Below, in pieces: positions 33,444 to 44,331 of a stretch of 64,000 nucleotides of DNA. Numbering within the stretch: position 1 is the first letter of the stretch; every line of letters starts with the position of its first letter. This DNA is from Lyophyllum atratum (lineage: Eukaryota; Basidiomycota; Agaricomycetes; Agaricales; Lyophyllaceae). The notes beneath the pieces were generated by a model. It worked only from the letters and a program-made list of their open reading frames with translations. It was not told the DNA's origin and searched no databases. The position numbers and the translations under genes were made by a program. The stretch lies in assembly GCA_014905825.1 (NCBI GenBank), contig JACGCN010000058.1, positions 62,001-126,000 of the forward strand. Reading direction: 5' to 3'.

Positions 33444-34535
33444 ATGTCTTTATATCTCTGTGTCGACTGCGGTGGCTCCAAAACCTCCGCAGTCATCTGT
33501 GATGTCGATGGCAAGATCTTAGGTCGTGCCCTCGCAGGACCCTCCAACTTTGCGTACCTTACTCTTGAGGAGTTCACAGCTGCGGTGACCGAAGCCGTCA
33601 GCAATGCTCTAAAGACCTGCACGTCTCCCCCTTCCGACGCTCCCGTTCCACTTCCGCCGGTTGGTGGCTCACCATTCGCTGCTGCATGGTTTGGCATATC
33701 CGGGGTTGACTCCCCTTCCGCTGTTGCAGAGATAACGCCTGCGTTATCGGTTCTCCTCGACATTCCCATTGGTCCGCGCCTTGCCGTAGCCAACGACACC
33801 CATCTTCTCGCCGCGCCTGTGCGTATGCATCCCGACATCTCACATGCAGTTGCAGTGATCGGTGGGACTGGATCAATCGCCGTCACCTTCAGGGAGAAAC
33901 AAGGCTTGCTCGAAGAACTGGGTCGTATCGGTGGCTGGGGATGGATCCTCGGTGATGAAGGAGGAGGATTTAATGTTGGCAGAGAAGCCGTTCGTCAAAT
34001 CTTGTTCGAGCACGATAAGGCAACTGTTACCGGGAAGCCGCTCGAAAGTACGCTCACGACGCGGGTTATGAAGCAATTCGGTATCACGGACGTCATGGAG
34101 ATCCTCCCTATCATTCACCTCCCTCACCTTCCTCCGGACACCCAGCTTGCGGCAAACACGCCCGATTACGTCTTGGTCCCGAGGGAGAAGCGCTTGTCCT
34201 CGCTCTCCCCCCTCGTCTTTCAGGCAGCTTTCGATGATGAGGATGTCCTCGCGCTCCGCATCCTCCGCACATGCGCAGGATCTCTCGCCGCGGACATTGC
34301 TGTATTACTCGACGATGGGAGCGGGGCTGCTCCTCGCGCAGTCAAAGCCAGTGATAGTGTAATTTCATTCGGGGGCTCCCTGGTGGGGATCGAGGCGTAC
34401 CGGAAGTTGATCTTGGAAGATCTCGCGCAGAGAGGGCATGTTTTCCGATACGTGGAATTCATCGAAGACGCGGCAGCAGTGGGCGCTGCGGGCCTGGCGG
34501 CTGCTGGTAGAAATATCGAGACTAGTCAAGCATGA
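33444..34535 (+). CDS. NAGK: N-acetylglucosamine kinase (BadF/BadG family), intronless
   Basis: The enzyme phosphorylates GlcNAc to GlcNAc-6-phosphate for salvage of chitin-derived or glycan-derived amino sugar. The sequence starts MSLYLCVDCGGSKTSAVICD (phosphate-1 loop with DCGGSKT). It continues with AAAWFGISGVDSP, AVANDTHLLAA (catalytic Asp in the NDT motif) and AVAVIGGTGSIAVTF (GGTGS). Later come GRIGGWGWILGDEGGGFNVG and VISFGGSLVG near the C-terminus. Length is 363 residues, close to human NAGK. The ATG at 33444 is preferred; the GTG before it is not a plausible start. It is a single uninterrupted exon, unusual in this intron-rich window. Confidence 0.92.
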   Translation: MSLYLCVDCGGSKTSAVICDVDGKILGRALAGPSNFAYLTLEEFTAAVTEAVSNALKTCTSPPSDAPVPLPPVGGSPFAAAWFGISGVDSPSAVAEITPALSVLLDIPIGPRLAVANDTHLLAAPVRMHPDISHAVAVIGGTGSIAVTFREKQGLLEELGRIGGWGWILGDEGGGFNVGREAVRQILFEHDKATVTGKPLESTLTTRVMKQFGITDVMEILPIIHLPHLPPDTQLAANTPDYVLVPREKRLSSLSPLVFQAAFDDEDVLALRILRTCAGSLAADIAVLLDDGSGAAPRAVKASDSVISFGGSLVGIEAYRKLILEDLAQRGHVFRYVEFIEDAAAVGAAGLAAAGRNIETSQA

Positions 34536-34826
34536 CAATGTAATATAGGTTATAGAACGGGCATTTACTAGCGTCTTGGTTAACACGTACTACTCCTACT
34601 CTTATCATGGGCCACAGTGGTTTCCGTTCTGCCATTTTCGGAGAAGTATCAGGGAAGGTGCGCGAGAGGTTCAAGCCCTGCTATGTTTCTGTTTGGTTTC
34701 TGTGGTTCTGAAGCCTGGTCCGCGACGCGACGCGTTTGTCACACAATCTGTGCCACTTGTGACCAACCTCGACACTCTGACAGCAACGTCGACCTGCCCA
34801 TTGCAACCGTGCGCGGTTCCTGCAAG

Positions 34827-36495
34827 ATGCTCTCATTCCCTCGTATATCAAGGATTTTTCAGTTTTCGCTGATATTCTATGCGTCGCTCGCGGTCATCTA
34901 CACGACTAACTACCTCTTCGTCTCTCCGCTGCAAGCCGCGTTATCCCTCCTGGTCAACCACTCTATGTTACCTCAATCTCTGTTGGCTTCATTCACAAAT
35001 CCCGCATCAAAACCAGATCAAAGACGCGCGGATGCCCGAACATACAACCTTCCTTCCCGCTTCCTGCAATTCTCGGGCGGCGACATGGAATGGGTGTCGT
35101 CGACTGCTGCTCTCGAACATGGCCTTGGACATGTGGAACCTGTCTTGGTGGAAGAAGAACTCGCTCTCTCCAAAGCATTCTCAAGTTCTATGCGCCCCAG
35201 CAAGATTATACCGTACCTCTACAGAGCAAATGGCATATTCGATCCGGAAGATATTGCGATCACGACGCTAGTCACCAACAGTCGATTCCAAGCATTTAGC
35301 AGGCTGGTCGAACGGTACCAAGGTAAATCACATTCGTGTTATATACCGACATCGACTTCCGATGGTTCTTGCAGGGCCTATATCAGTCACCGTGCACGTC
35401 AGAAACACCACGGCGGAGATTCAGGATGTCCTCAAATCACTCCGGGTCCTGTACGCCGCTTCTACTACTATGGCTACCTATGTCGACGTGCACCTGGTCA
35501 TTGACTCGTTCGACCGCCAATTCAATACCTGGCGCAACATCGCTCGTCTATTCGCTCGAACGGACTATGTCATGATGCTGGACGTCGATTTCTATCTCTG
35601 CACCGACTTTCGAAAGGCGATTAGGGAAACCTGGCATATCATGGACAAGCTCCGCGACGGGAAGGCTGCTCTCGTCGTTCCTGCATTTGAATACTCCAAA
35701 TATCTGGACGGCGTGGATCATTCTGTGTTTCCTAAAGACAAGCGGGTTTGCTGCTTGCTGGACGATGGTCTGGCCTATCGCTTAAAGAAGACTTTTAGGC
35801 GCTCCTGGGTCTCGTGAAATCGAAGCGCCTTGGGATGTTCCATGCGTCATGGGCCCCTGGACATAACAGCACTGACTACAAGAAGTATTATGCTGCGCCC
35901 CCTGGAGACGTCTACAAAGTAACACAATATCACTCTGCGTACGAACCCTACGTCATCTTCAAAAAGGAGGGGCCGCCATGGTAGGTCGTTCTATATTCCT
36001 GAGAACTTCGATGGCTGACAGCTTTCAGGTGCGACGACAGGTTCGTAGGGTATGGGGCCAACAAAGCCGCATGCCTCTTTGAGATGTATATCTCTGGAAT
36101 CTCTTATTTCGTCCTTGCCGATCATTTCATCATTCATCAAAGTCATCGATACGAAGAGAATGCAAGGAAGAATGAGGTTTGTTTCTATCATAATTCTGAC
36201 ATCAAGATCGCACTCATTCGCGTATAGCGAAGATTCAACCGAAAGATCTACTCTGATTTCAAGGAGGAGATATGCCTTCGGTCCAGCCGCTTCCCATAGA
36301 CATTCTTCGACTTCTTTGCTCACCCGATTCATCAGTTATCTCAAAATGTACCACGACAGTGGTCTTGTCAACGCTACTCAGGGATCCAATGCCCTTCAAG
36401 AGTGCAAAGTGCGGAAGCGTGCGGCAAGGCTTGCTACGGAGGTATCGTTTATTCAGAATCTGACATGCACCTGCATCGGCGGCATGGCGTTCTAA
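34827..36495 (+). CDS. GT49 (LARGE/B4GAT1-like) glycosyltransferase
   Basis: A type II membrane glycosyltransferase, probably in the Golgi. The N-terminus MLSFPRISRIFQFSLIFYASLAVIYTTNYLF is a signal anchor. The stem contains RFLQFSGGDMEWVSS and PEDIAITTLVTNSRF. An intron at about 35322 leads to GPISVTVHVRNTTAEI, then YVMMLDVDFYLCTDFR with the DVD metal/nucleotide motif, ALVVPAFEY and VFPKDKR. A 53-nt intron (near 35750-35802) joins ALLGLVKSKRLGMFHASWAPGHNSTDY. Then YEPYVIFKKEGPPW, CDDRFVGYGANKAACLFEMYISG and DHFIIHQSHRYEENARK follow, all hallmarks of GT49. The last exon gives RYLKMYHDSGL and a stop at 36495. Fungal GT49 substrates are unknown. Confidence 0.87.
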
Positions 36496-37033
36496 TTATT
36501 GAAACATAGACGTCAAAACCGTGAACAGATAGTCCGCCACTCACGCACTCTCACTCGCAACGTCGGTTGAGGGCATCAGTGACATCACACTGACAGAAGA
36601 CGTCGAAGTCCGAAGGGCTCTGGTCACATGTATTTGTCCGGTGACCATTTGTTTGAATGCAACTGTACTTCTGCGAAACACACACTGGGATGAGACGACC
36701 GTTAAACGAGATTGAGTTGAGCAGGGTCGCTGGGACTTGTGCTGAGGCAGTGAGGCTTGTGGAGATTTCAGATCTGTGACTTCGGGCCTGTAGGGCCGGA
36801 GTTGCGGAACATTTTGGCGGACCGAAATTGACCCCTAAGTACAACCGTCCAGATGCTCAAAAGTCATTTCTCCCGAACTCCCCCACTTCTTATCTCTTCT
36901 TTATACCACTACCTCGTGCAGAAAGCTCCGTAGACTGCTGCCAAATACCCGATACTACAGGTGCTTTATGGAACCTTCTCTCATCTCATATATGCTAACT
37001 TCTCGGCATACAGGTCGAACGACTATACTAACG
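36496..37033. other. Intergenic region, no gene seen
   Basis: A 97-codon minus-strand frame occurs here but has no motif and no supporting splice partners. The region should contain the promoter of the dehydrogenase gene. Confidence 0.55.
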
Positions 37034-38274
37034 ATGGCACCTAAAGTTCTTATTTGCGGTGAAGAAGCTATCAAATTTTTCTATACTCACAGGACTTACT
37101 GTGATCTATCAAGGCCGTATGGTCTGGGCTCAAGACGATGTCCAGAGGCTACTCGGGGACATCACTGAGGTCGTCGTACGTTTTCCGCCACAGTTCTTCC
37201 TGTAGAATCGATATAACATCCTCGTCTGCAGTACCTGGACTCGAAAAACCGTTCAGAGTTCCTTGCTGCATTCCAACCCGGGGGCAAATATTCCGATGTC
37301 GTAGGGATTTACAGAGAGAACGGATCAGCAGATATCATCGGCGTCTTCGACAAGGAGATCATCAACGGGCTGTCCTCAAGCGTCAAGTGGATCGCCCACA
37401 ACGGTGCCGGATATGATCCTGTCGATGTCCATGCCTGCATAGCGAGAGGTAGGCGCGACGTTTCGTCTTCGATAGACACTGGCCACTCACTTATCCCGTA
37501 GGAATCTACCTTTCCAACACCCCTGGAGCCGTTGATGACGCCACCGCCACCACTGCACTATACCTCTTGATATCGACCCTGCGCCAGTACTCGATCGCTG
37601 AACGATCCCTGCGCGAGCTCAAGTGGAAGCCATCCGGCCTCTCGACGAAGACGCACGATATCACAGGACGTACATTGGCTATTTTGGGTCTCGGCGGGAT
37701 CGGTTTGCGATTTGCGGAACTTGTCCATGCATTCCCCATGCGCATTATTTACCACTCGAGGAGGAAGGTAGAAGATGCACCTTCGTATTGCGAATACTTT
37801 GAGAATGTGGAGGAGATGCTGGCCCAGGCAGACGTGCTAAGTCTACATGTACCTCTGAGGGCTGAGACGGTTGGCCTGGTTGGAGAGAAGTGGATCCGGG
37901 CTTTGAAGCCTGGCGCGATTATCATCAACACGGCGCGCGGAAAGGTAATCGACGAGGAGGCGATGATCAGGGCACTGGAAGATGGGCATGTGAGTGGATC
38001 TCTAGCTACTGCTTATTACTAGATAAGCTGACCGATCCTCGTCTCGTAGCTCTCGTCTGTGGGTCTCGACGTCTTCCCTAACGAGCCCGAAGTCAACCCA
38101 CGCCTGCTCGAGTTCCCCAACATTACGCTCTTGCCCCACATGGGCACAGAGAACCAAGACTCGCAGCGCAAGATGGAAGTCCGGGCCCTGCAGAACCTTA
38201 GGGATTTCTTTACTACCGGTATGGGGAAGGACTTGGTCATTGAGTTCAAGAACACGAAGAAGCCTAATCTATGA
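37034..38274 (+). CDS. D-2-hydroxyacid dehydrogenase (glyoxylate/hydroxypyruvate reductase type)
   Basis: An NAD(P)H-dependent enzyme that interconverts 2-keto acids and D-2-hydroxy acids. Exon 1 MAPKVLICG joins GRMVWAQDDVQRLLGDITEVV, then GVFDKEIINGLSSSVKWIAHNGAGYDPVDV. The next exon has GIYLSNTPGAVDDATATTALYLL and the Rossmann motif LAILGLGGIGLRFAE (GxGxxG). The catalytic triad is visible as Arg in NTARGKVIDE, Glu in NEPEVNPR and His in LLPHMGTEN. An intron near 37989-38049 separates the Arg exon from the Glu/His exon. Length is about 345 residues with the stop at 38274. All core residues are present; the precise substrate cannot be read from sequence. Confidence 0.9.
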
Positions 38275-38513
38275 GCATTATACCTATATTCACTGCAATA
38301 TAAAGCTGTACATATCTATTTTGAACTCGGGGAAAGATGTTGATATAAACGTAAAAAGATCAGACTGGGAACAATGTGAGCGACTGCTTCTGGCTCCTTC
38401 CTTCCTTCGTCACGTCGAGTGACTGCTGGCGAATTAAGCAGCCGCGTGGAGGCTCAAGCCTCGAGGCTACCACTCGGACGCGATGCAGCTTGATTTCTTA
38501 CACTACTGACTCG

Positions 38514-39512
38514 ATGTCCACCATGCCAGACATTAACATTCCTGCTATCGACGCGAGTACGCGAGGACGACTGAGCAATCCAGATGCAGCGAAGCTGCTA
38601 CGGGTGATGCAGCACACCATGAGCGGACTGTAAGTTATCCATGTGCGGAACAGCTCCCTCTCAGCTAACCCGGCGAGAAAAGCGATACTACACTGAAAAC
38701 ATTCAATGAGCAGTCGAATGTCTTCAACGCAAGTGTTCATCCCGAAATGGTAAGCAATCTCTGGAGTCCTCATGATTTATTTTCAACCCTGGGAAACAGG
38801 ACAAAACTGCCGAGATCCAAGACTTGCGAAAACGCCTGCGCGACCACGGGAAAGAGCAGTCACAGCTCATAAGGGGAGCAAAAAAGACCATACGAGAAGA
38901 CTTCAAGAAGATCGTCTCGGACCGTTTGAGGTAAGAGACGGCCTGACACTGCGGCTGAGAAACGTGTATTCATGAATTTAACAACATATCTCTTAGAGAT
39001 GACATTTCGGCGCAGATCAAGAGGGAGGTCGTGAGCCAGGTGAAGGTGCAAATGGAGCAACAGATCTACGACTACATCCCTGTACCATTGGAGCAGCAGG
39101 CGATAGACAACAAAAGGCAAATTTCCGAGATCAAGGTCGCGCTGGCCAACTCGTCAGTCGTGTCCTGTATAATTGGAGATTTCTCACCGACTCTCGCATT
39201 TTTAGGGAGGCGAGGGCAAAGAATTCGCTTCTCCAAGCCACGAACCTCGATGAACCATTGATCCCTATCTTGACGCCTGACGGACGCAAGAGCAAGCTCT
39301 TTCCCGCGGACCTTCGGTCGCTTTTCTCCTATGAACGTGAGTACGCCATAGGCATGCTGGTCTGGCCATGCTGTTAAAGGACTCCGAATATAGTCGATAT
39401 GGCGAAAGCATTGGTGAAAGATTTTGAGATGGAAGAGGACGACTCGCTCCAGGTCAATTATGGGCGGTTTATGCGACACATAGGTTTCTGTCCGGATATT
39501 GTCATCATGTAG
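38514..39512 (+). CDS. Conserved hypothetical coiled-coil protein
   Basis: About six small exons. The start MSTMPDINIPAIDASTRGRLSNPDAAKLLRVM is at 38514. It continues with TTLKTFNEQSNVFNASVHPEM, DKTAEIQDLRKRLRDHGKEQ, IREDFKKIVSDRLR and DDISAQIKREVVSQVKVQMEQQIYDYIPVPLEQQ. Then come DNKRQISEIKVALANS, EARAKNSLLQATNLDEPLIPILTPDGRKSKLFPADLRSLFSY and a last exon with FEMEEDDSLQVNYGRFMRHIGF. The central part is Lys/Glu/Gln-rich with heptad spacing, so a coiled coil is likely. There is no signal peptide or membrane helix. The length is about 250 residues. I do not recognise a functional family. Confidence 0.72.
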
Positions 39513-39678
39513 ACGGAACTAATTCGACACCTGGACACAGGCATTGAGAATGTCCAAATGTTTTGGCTGGGTGGTGGGGTTATGTAGCGTCTGTTACATA
39601 ATTTATATTTATTTCTGGACGGAATCGAAAATCAAATCTAAACTTGTCCCTTCTCCTGAACTCTCGGGCTCGTCACGC

Positions 39679-40953
39679 ATGGTGGGCAGGCCTTCACCCC
39701 TGAGTGCACTAATCCTGATCTGCTCTGCCTAGGATGAAACCTCGCCTCTTGCTCAAGTTACCCAGGCCTACCAGAAACTCACCCACACCGAGCTCGTCCT
39801 TTTCCTCAAAGTCCGTAACCTCCCCACCACTGGCACCGATGCCGACCGTGCCTCACGTTTGGCGCACCACGATGTCCACACATACCATTTTCCCACTGCC
39901 CCATCGGGTTCCCAACCAAAATCACCGCTGCTATCCATCTCACCCAAGCCACAGAAATCAGGGCACCCACCACAGCTTCCAATAGAGATTTTGGCAGATA
40001 TTCTCGATTTTGTCGGTGATTGGGAGTTTGCGAAAGCAGTGGGGGTGCCGACCAGCATCGCTAGGCCATTGGAGTGGTCCCGCGCCTCCTCAACGGACGA
40101 GGCAATGATTCCCGGCTATGTGCCACTGATCCGCGCCGCAGATCCCTGTTTACACCCACCAACAAAGATTGGGGCAGTCCTCGCCATCCGATTTGGCTAC
40201 GTTAATGTCCTTGAGTACTTTCTTTCTGCGCATCACTCCATATTCCAGTCAATCTTCAAAGACGATCTAATCCCCATAAAGGCTTCACGGCATGGGCGCA
40301 CCGAAGTCCTTTCATGGTGGAAGCATGGCTTCGAGCAACATCCGCACCTAATACGTCCGCCTGCACCAGGATCTGTCGCCGAGGCTATCGATGGAGCATC
40401 TCGTAACGGCCAGGTAGTGTCTCTCGATTGGTGGTTACACTGGGGGCGACCACTGGAATATACCGAGGCTGCACTCGAGTATGCCAGTGCAAAAAACCGA
40501 ATCTCAGTGCTTGATTGGTGGCTACGACAACATAAACTCACAGGTCTACCCCTCAAAATTGGGCGGGTTATGGACATGGCGAGTACAGCTGGTCACGTTG
40601 AAGTCTTGGAATGGTGGGCTGCTTCGCGACTCGAACCGAAATACGACCAGCATGCGTTGCAGCATGCAAGCTGCCATGGGAAAGTCGAAGTACTTCAATG
40701 GTGGTTGAGGAGCGGATTGCAAGTCAAGTTCGACCAGGACGCTTTGACAGGTGCAACGCGGCATAATAGACCTGAAGTCCTGGAGTGGTGGGATAAATCT
40801 AGTCTCCCCATCCATTATCGGATGTGTGACATCGAGGAAGCGTTGGAAGACGCTATTGGGGGCGGCGCGGACGCTCGAGCGTGGTGGAAACGGAAAGGCC
40901 TGGATTTCAATGCCAACGACAAAGAGTGGATGAAATCTCAAAGTCTGAATTAA
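39679..40953 (+). CDS. SAP-like / F-box-like protein with WW-ending repeats
   Basis: The start codon appears alone in exon 1 (39679-39681), followed by a 51-nt intron (39682-39732) with a CTAAT branch site and TAG acceptor. Splicing gives M-DETSPLAQVTQAY. Residues about 15-50, TELVLFLKVRNLPTTGTDADRASRLA, fit a SAP-type DNA/RNA-binding helix-extended-helix. PPQLPIEILADILDF resembles an F-box. The rest is a series of about 32-residue units ending VLEWW, VLSWW, SLDWW or VLQWW with intervening helix pairs, like divergent ankyrin repeats. Length is about 408 residues. Starting at the ATG at 39859 would cut the SAP-like helix. Such proteins are lineage-expanded in mushrooms; a substrate-adaptor role is inferred. 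Confidence 0.78.
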
Positions 40954-41207
40954 ACTTCATTTCGTGAGTCTATGTTTTATAACGATTGCTCACAGTTCAC
41001 ATATAATTTCATGTCATTTTGTCTTCGGATGTTAGTTCGCCACTCCTGACTCTGCCACTCTGAATTTGATCACCAATTTGATCACCGAAGCTATCTATTC
41101 GTCAAACTATGATGCAACTGGAACGAAACTCTACTGTCCATGTGCCGCAGTGAGCCGCACTATTGATTCCGTCCTCCGACCCGACGCGGTGCATCTTTTG
41201 GTCTCCA

Positions 41208-42194
41208 TCAAGAAGCGAGGATCTTCGATGCCTCTGCCCACGCGCGGTCATCGTCGCCGCGAAGGCACGCCTCCTCCCAAAACAAAACCGTCTGATCTTG
41301 AAAAGAAGCCGGTGAGGGGTATGATCTAGGTGACGGCGAGTATTGTACGACAACGCCATGTGTGTCTCGGGTGTCCGATACCCACTGTTCTATGATGTGC
41401 TTTACTGGACCTGGTTTCTTCTGCGCGGAAGTGATATAGACCATCATTCGCGTCGGCGTGTGGTATTTTAGTTCACTGCGATTGATGTCGTCTCGGGCGA
41501 GTGAACAGGCAAAGTGTGTGAGATTGGGCATGTGCTTGAAGGGTATCTGCTTCACCCAGGTATGTAATCCCCTTGGATCATCTACGGGTTGATTCGATTG
41601 GTCTTCTAGCCAGATCGCCAGGTGTGTGAGCTTCCCGAGATATGCTAGCCCTCCTTTGCTGGACGTAAATGGTGTCCATCTCCAGACTCGCCCCCAAAAC
41701 GTTGCCCGTTGGCATGCCCAATCCTCGGTCGGGTTGACATGGCGTTCGTCGACAGCGTACTGCACTAGATGAAGCGTGGCATTGTTCAATCCCACACACT
41801 CCATGTTCTTGAGGACGTGATAAAGAAAATTGTAGTCTAGATACTCCTCGCTCGCCATACAAGCCAGATTTTGGTAACTCTCTGTGTTCCAGAATTTGCG
41901 AACGAGTCGAGTGTAATCCAAAGCAAGGCGTGAACCACAGGCGCTGAGTTGGCGTTGCGACTGGATGGTTCGGAGGAAGGCAACGAGGTTCTCGTGTGAC
42001 CTAATGATGACGGTGGCGAGGAGGATGGGCATAAGCTCTTGACGAAAGCTGAATGAGACTGCTGCGAGCGATACGGTGGTGGCATAACAAGCGTGTGGCG
42101 AAGGATCGTTGCTACAGCCCCCATAGTCTGGGGAGGTAGCGAGGCCAATGATAGTAAGACTGAGCTCTGTCGGGAGCCCTGGGAAGAGTGTCAT
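41208..42194 (-). CDS. F-box-like protein, single exon
   Basis: Starts MTLFPGLPTELSLTIIGLATS at 42194, an F-box-like leader (LPxEL). It runs 328 codons uninterrupted to KILAS. The body has Leu/His-rich helix-strand units, such as NLACMASEEYLDYNFLYHVLKNMECV and LAYLGKLTHLAIWLED and HMPNLTHFACSL, in the style of degenerate leucine-rich repeat F-box proteins of agaricomycetes. The frame stays open 43 codons further upstream, but the TATA-like element and the F-box position favour 42194. It is convergent with the SAP/F-box gene, 254 bp between stops. Function is unknown; a ubiquitin-ligase adaptor role is possible. Confidence 0.7.
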   Translation of the reverse strand: MTLFPGLPTELSLTIIGLATSPDYGGCSNDPSPHACYATTVSLAAVSFSFRQELMPILLATVIIRSHENLVAFLRTIQSQRQLSACGSRLALDYTRLVRKFWNTESYQNLACMASEEYLDYNFLYHVLKNMECVGLNNATLHLVQYAVDERHVNPTEDWACQRATFWGRVWRWTPFTSSKGGLAYLGKLTHLAIWLEDQSNQPVDDPRGLHTWVKQIPFKHMPNLTHFACSLARDDINRSELKYHTPTRMMVYITSAQKKPGPVKHIIEQWVSDTRDTHGVVVQYSPSPRSYPSPASFQDQTVLFWEEACLRGDDDRAWAEASKILAS

Positions 42195-44331
42195 TTTCAG
42201 TGTTGGGCAAGTGTCGGGTAACTGCAGATGGCCACTATATATACATGGACAGCGACAATGTTTTTGCCAGTACCTTCTTAACCCTGTGGATTTCGGTTTA
42301 AGGTGGCCCCTTCGCATCTCCATTCACTCTCACAGGACGTTGATAGGCTTGTCTTCCAATTGTCCCTCCTCTCGGTGAGCCTGAGAATTCTGGCCACTTG
42401 ACGTTGTGTCTTCCATGTCCTCGGTCGTATGACCAAAACGGGAAATTTCTTTGTCCTACAGAAGGGTCACGTTGAGCGGATCCTCGACAATGAGTAGTAA
42501 GAAGCTACACCTGCAAAGTATTCTTCCATCAGAAGCGGGTTTTAACAATACGGCCATTGAAATACTATATTCAATGGCTTATGGCACCTGTATATCATTA
42601 AAATGCATAGCGACTCCCGAGCCATGTGGCCTGATCAGTGCCGTTCCTTGCAATTGGCCGTCTTGGCGAACACCCAACAAGGATTCGGAAGAGTCGAGGT
42701 GGTGTTTGCCTCTGATTGGCCGCAACTTGAGAGCAGCGCGTCGCGGTCACGTGTAGCGGATGTTAAAATTGGCTGTCTTGACAGGTCTTGACCATGGACT
42801 CGTCCAATGTCGTTGACTCGGCATTCTTCAGTTTTTTACAATCAATCTTTGGACGATAAACATGCGCGAACATGGGCGATTGCTAGCAAGTTTTAAGGCC
42901 GGAATCTCCGTATGAACCCAAGAATAGGAGATGCAGAGGTTTCTCTGATCGACGTGCAGAAGTACTCGGCGGTTGAATATCCAGCGGCTTCCAGCCAGGT
43001 TCACATCCTCAACTGGTCATGCACTAGATCTAGCCAGTACTCGGTCCTGGTGAACAGCGGTGTACCTGGAATCTCGGCATAATCGGCCTGGCAGATAAAC
43101 CATCCTTATAACCCCCTGCTTCCTGGGCCATGGCGCCTAGAATCCTGCCAGTCGCTGCTACAACTATCGCTAGACCTGTTAACCCCCAAGTTTTCAGATG
43201 GTGAGCCACCTACCAACTTTCTATTTCCTCTGCAAAATCTTTTCAGATGTAATGTACCGTCTCCGGCCGGCGGGAAGGTTTCGGAAATGAGGACGCCTGA
43301 TGCCTGAAGATCTCCGTTTCGTGTTCTGCTGTGCGGCCTTGAGTGCAGCAGGAGTAGCAGAATAATCATATTATGGACGAAGCTCTTGCTAGACGACAGA
43401 TAGAAACGTTGATGGCGCTTGACGCCTTGCGGGCTCGTGACGGGGGTAAGGGGTGAGGATCATTCTGGTACACACAGTATGGCTGCTGGCAGCAGTGGGT
43501 GCTTGCTCAAAAAGAGGCTCTCAAGATGGTATCAACCACGTCAAGTTCGCGCAAGTCTTCAACTATACTCATCCCTAAACGCAGAGAGCCTGATGAATAA
43601 ATCTATAGATATGGCGCTGGCGTGCGGACACTCGACACAGCCGACGCAAAACTCATGCGAAAAAATTACTTGGAATGGATCGCTCATCTGATTGATTAGC
43701 TGTCGCCCATGCTCAACTCTGGGAAGACGAAATCAAATAAGTATCTGGAGGAACCGTACAGAGGTCATTGCACACTCGAGTTGCTTTATATTTTTGGGTA
43801 AATCGTCACTCTTGTCATATGTCTGATATGATATACACCCTTGATTCCCAGTCATGTTTACATCCCTGGATCGGGTCCTCCAGCCTCTGCAGACGATAAC
43901 TATCAAGGCCTAACCCGCTGGCCGAAGATCACTTTGTTCTGTTTCAAAACAACTGATCACCACCGGAACGTTATTGTATTCTGACAACGGGCGCCCACTT
44001 ATCAACCAAGGTAATCGGCTTGGGAGATGCGGTGGGTGATAGGCGCTGATGGTGGTCGCAAAGAAAACGTGAACAGTTATCATTAAAAGAGGAGCTGGAG
44101 GCGACCCACCCATTTTTCGACACCATCCATCTTTCAAGCATGATTATCGGTAAGATGCCCTGCTCCTCAGCTTTCAAACGACAAGTTCACGTCCCTTCAT
44201 CAATCGTGCGTGACCGGGTCAGCACTCTTGCGCCGATGACATTCTCAGCGGACCCACAAACGATGAACTTTAAAAGAGGAGCCCGATGCGACTCTCATGC
44301 ATTAAGTCTGTCAAGCATAATTGCCTTTGAG
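42195..44331. other. Gene-poor region of about 2.1 kb
   Basis: No frame here carries a recognisable motif. A plus-strand stretch near 43373-43800 (MDEALARRQIETLMALDALRARDG, later VRTLDTADAKLMRKNYLEWIAHLI) looks protein-like but is broken by stops, so it may be a decayed gene. No transposon ends or long repeats were seen. Confidence 0.5.
42234..42243 (-). promoter_or_regulatory. Possible TATA box of the F-box gene
   Basis: GTATATATAG on the minus strand lies about 40 bp upstream of the start codon at 42194. Confidence 0.4.

Noticed and set aside
35760..35817. Premature stop in the GT49 gene after RRSWVS
   Set aside because: A 53-nt intron starting GTTTGC and ending TTTTAG joins FPKDKR to ALLGLVKSKRLGMFH, the expected sequence.
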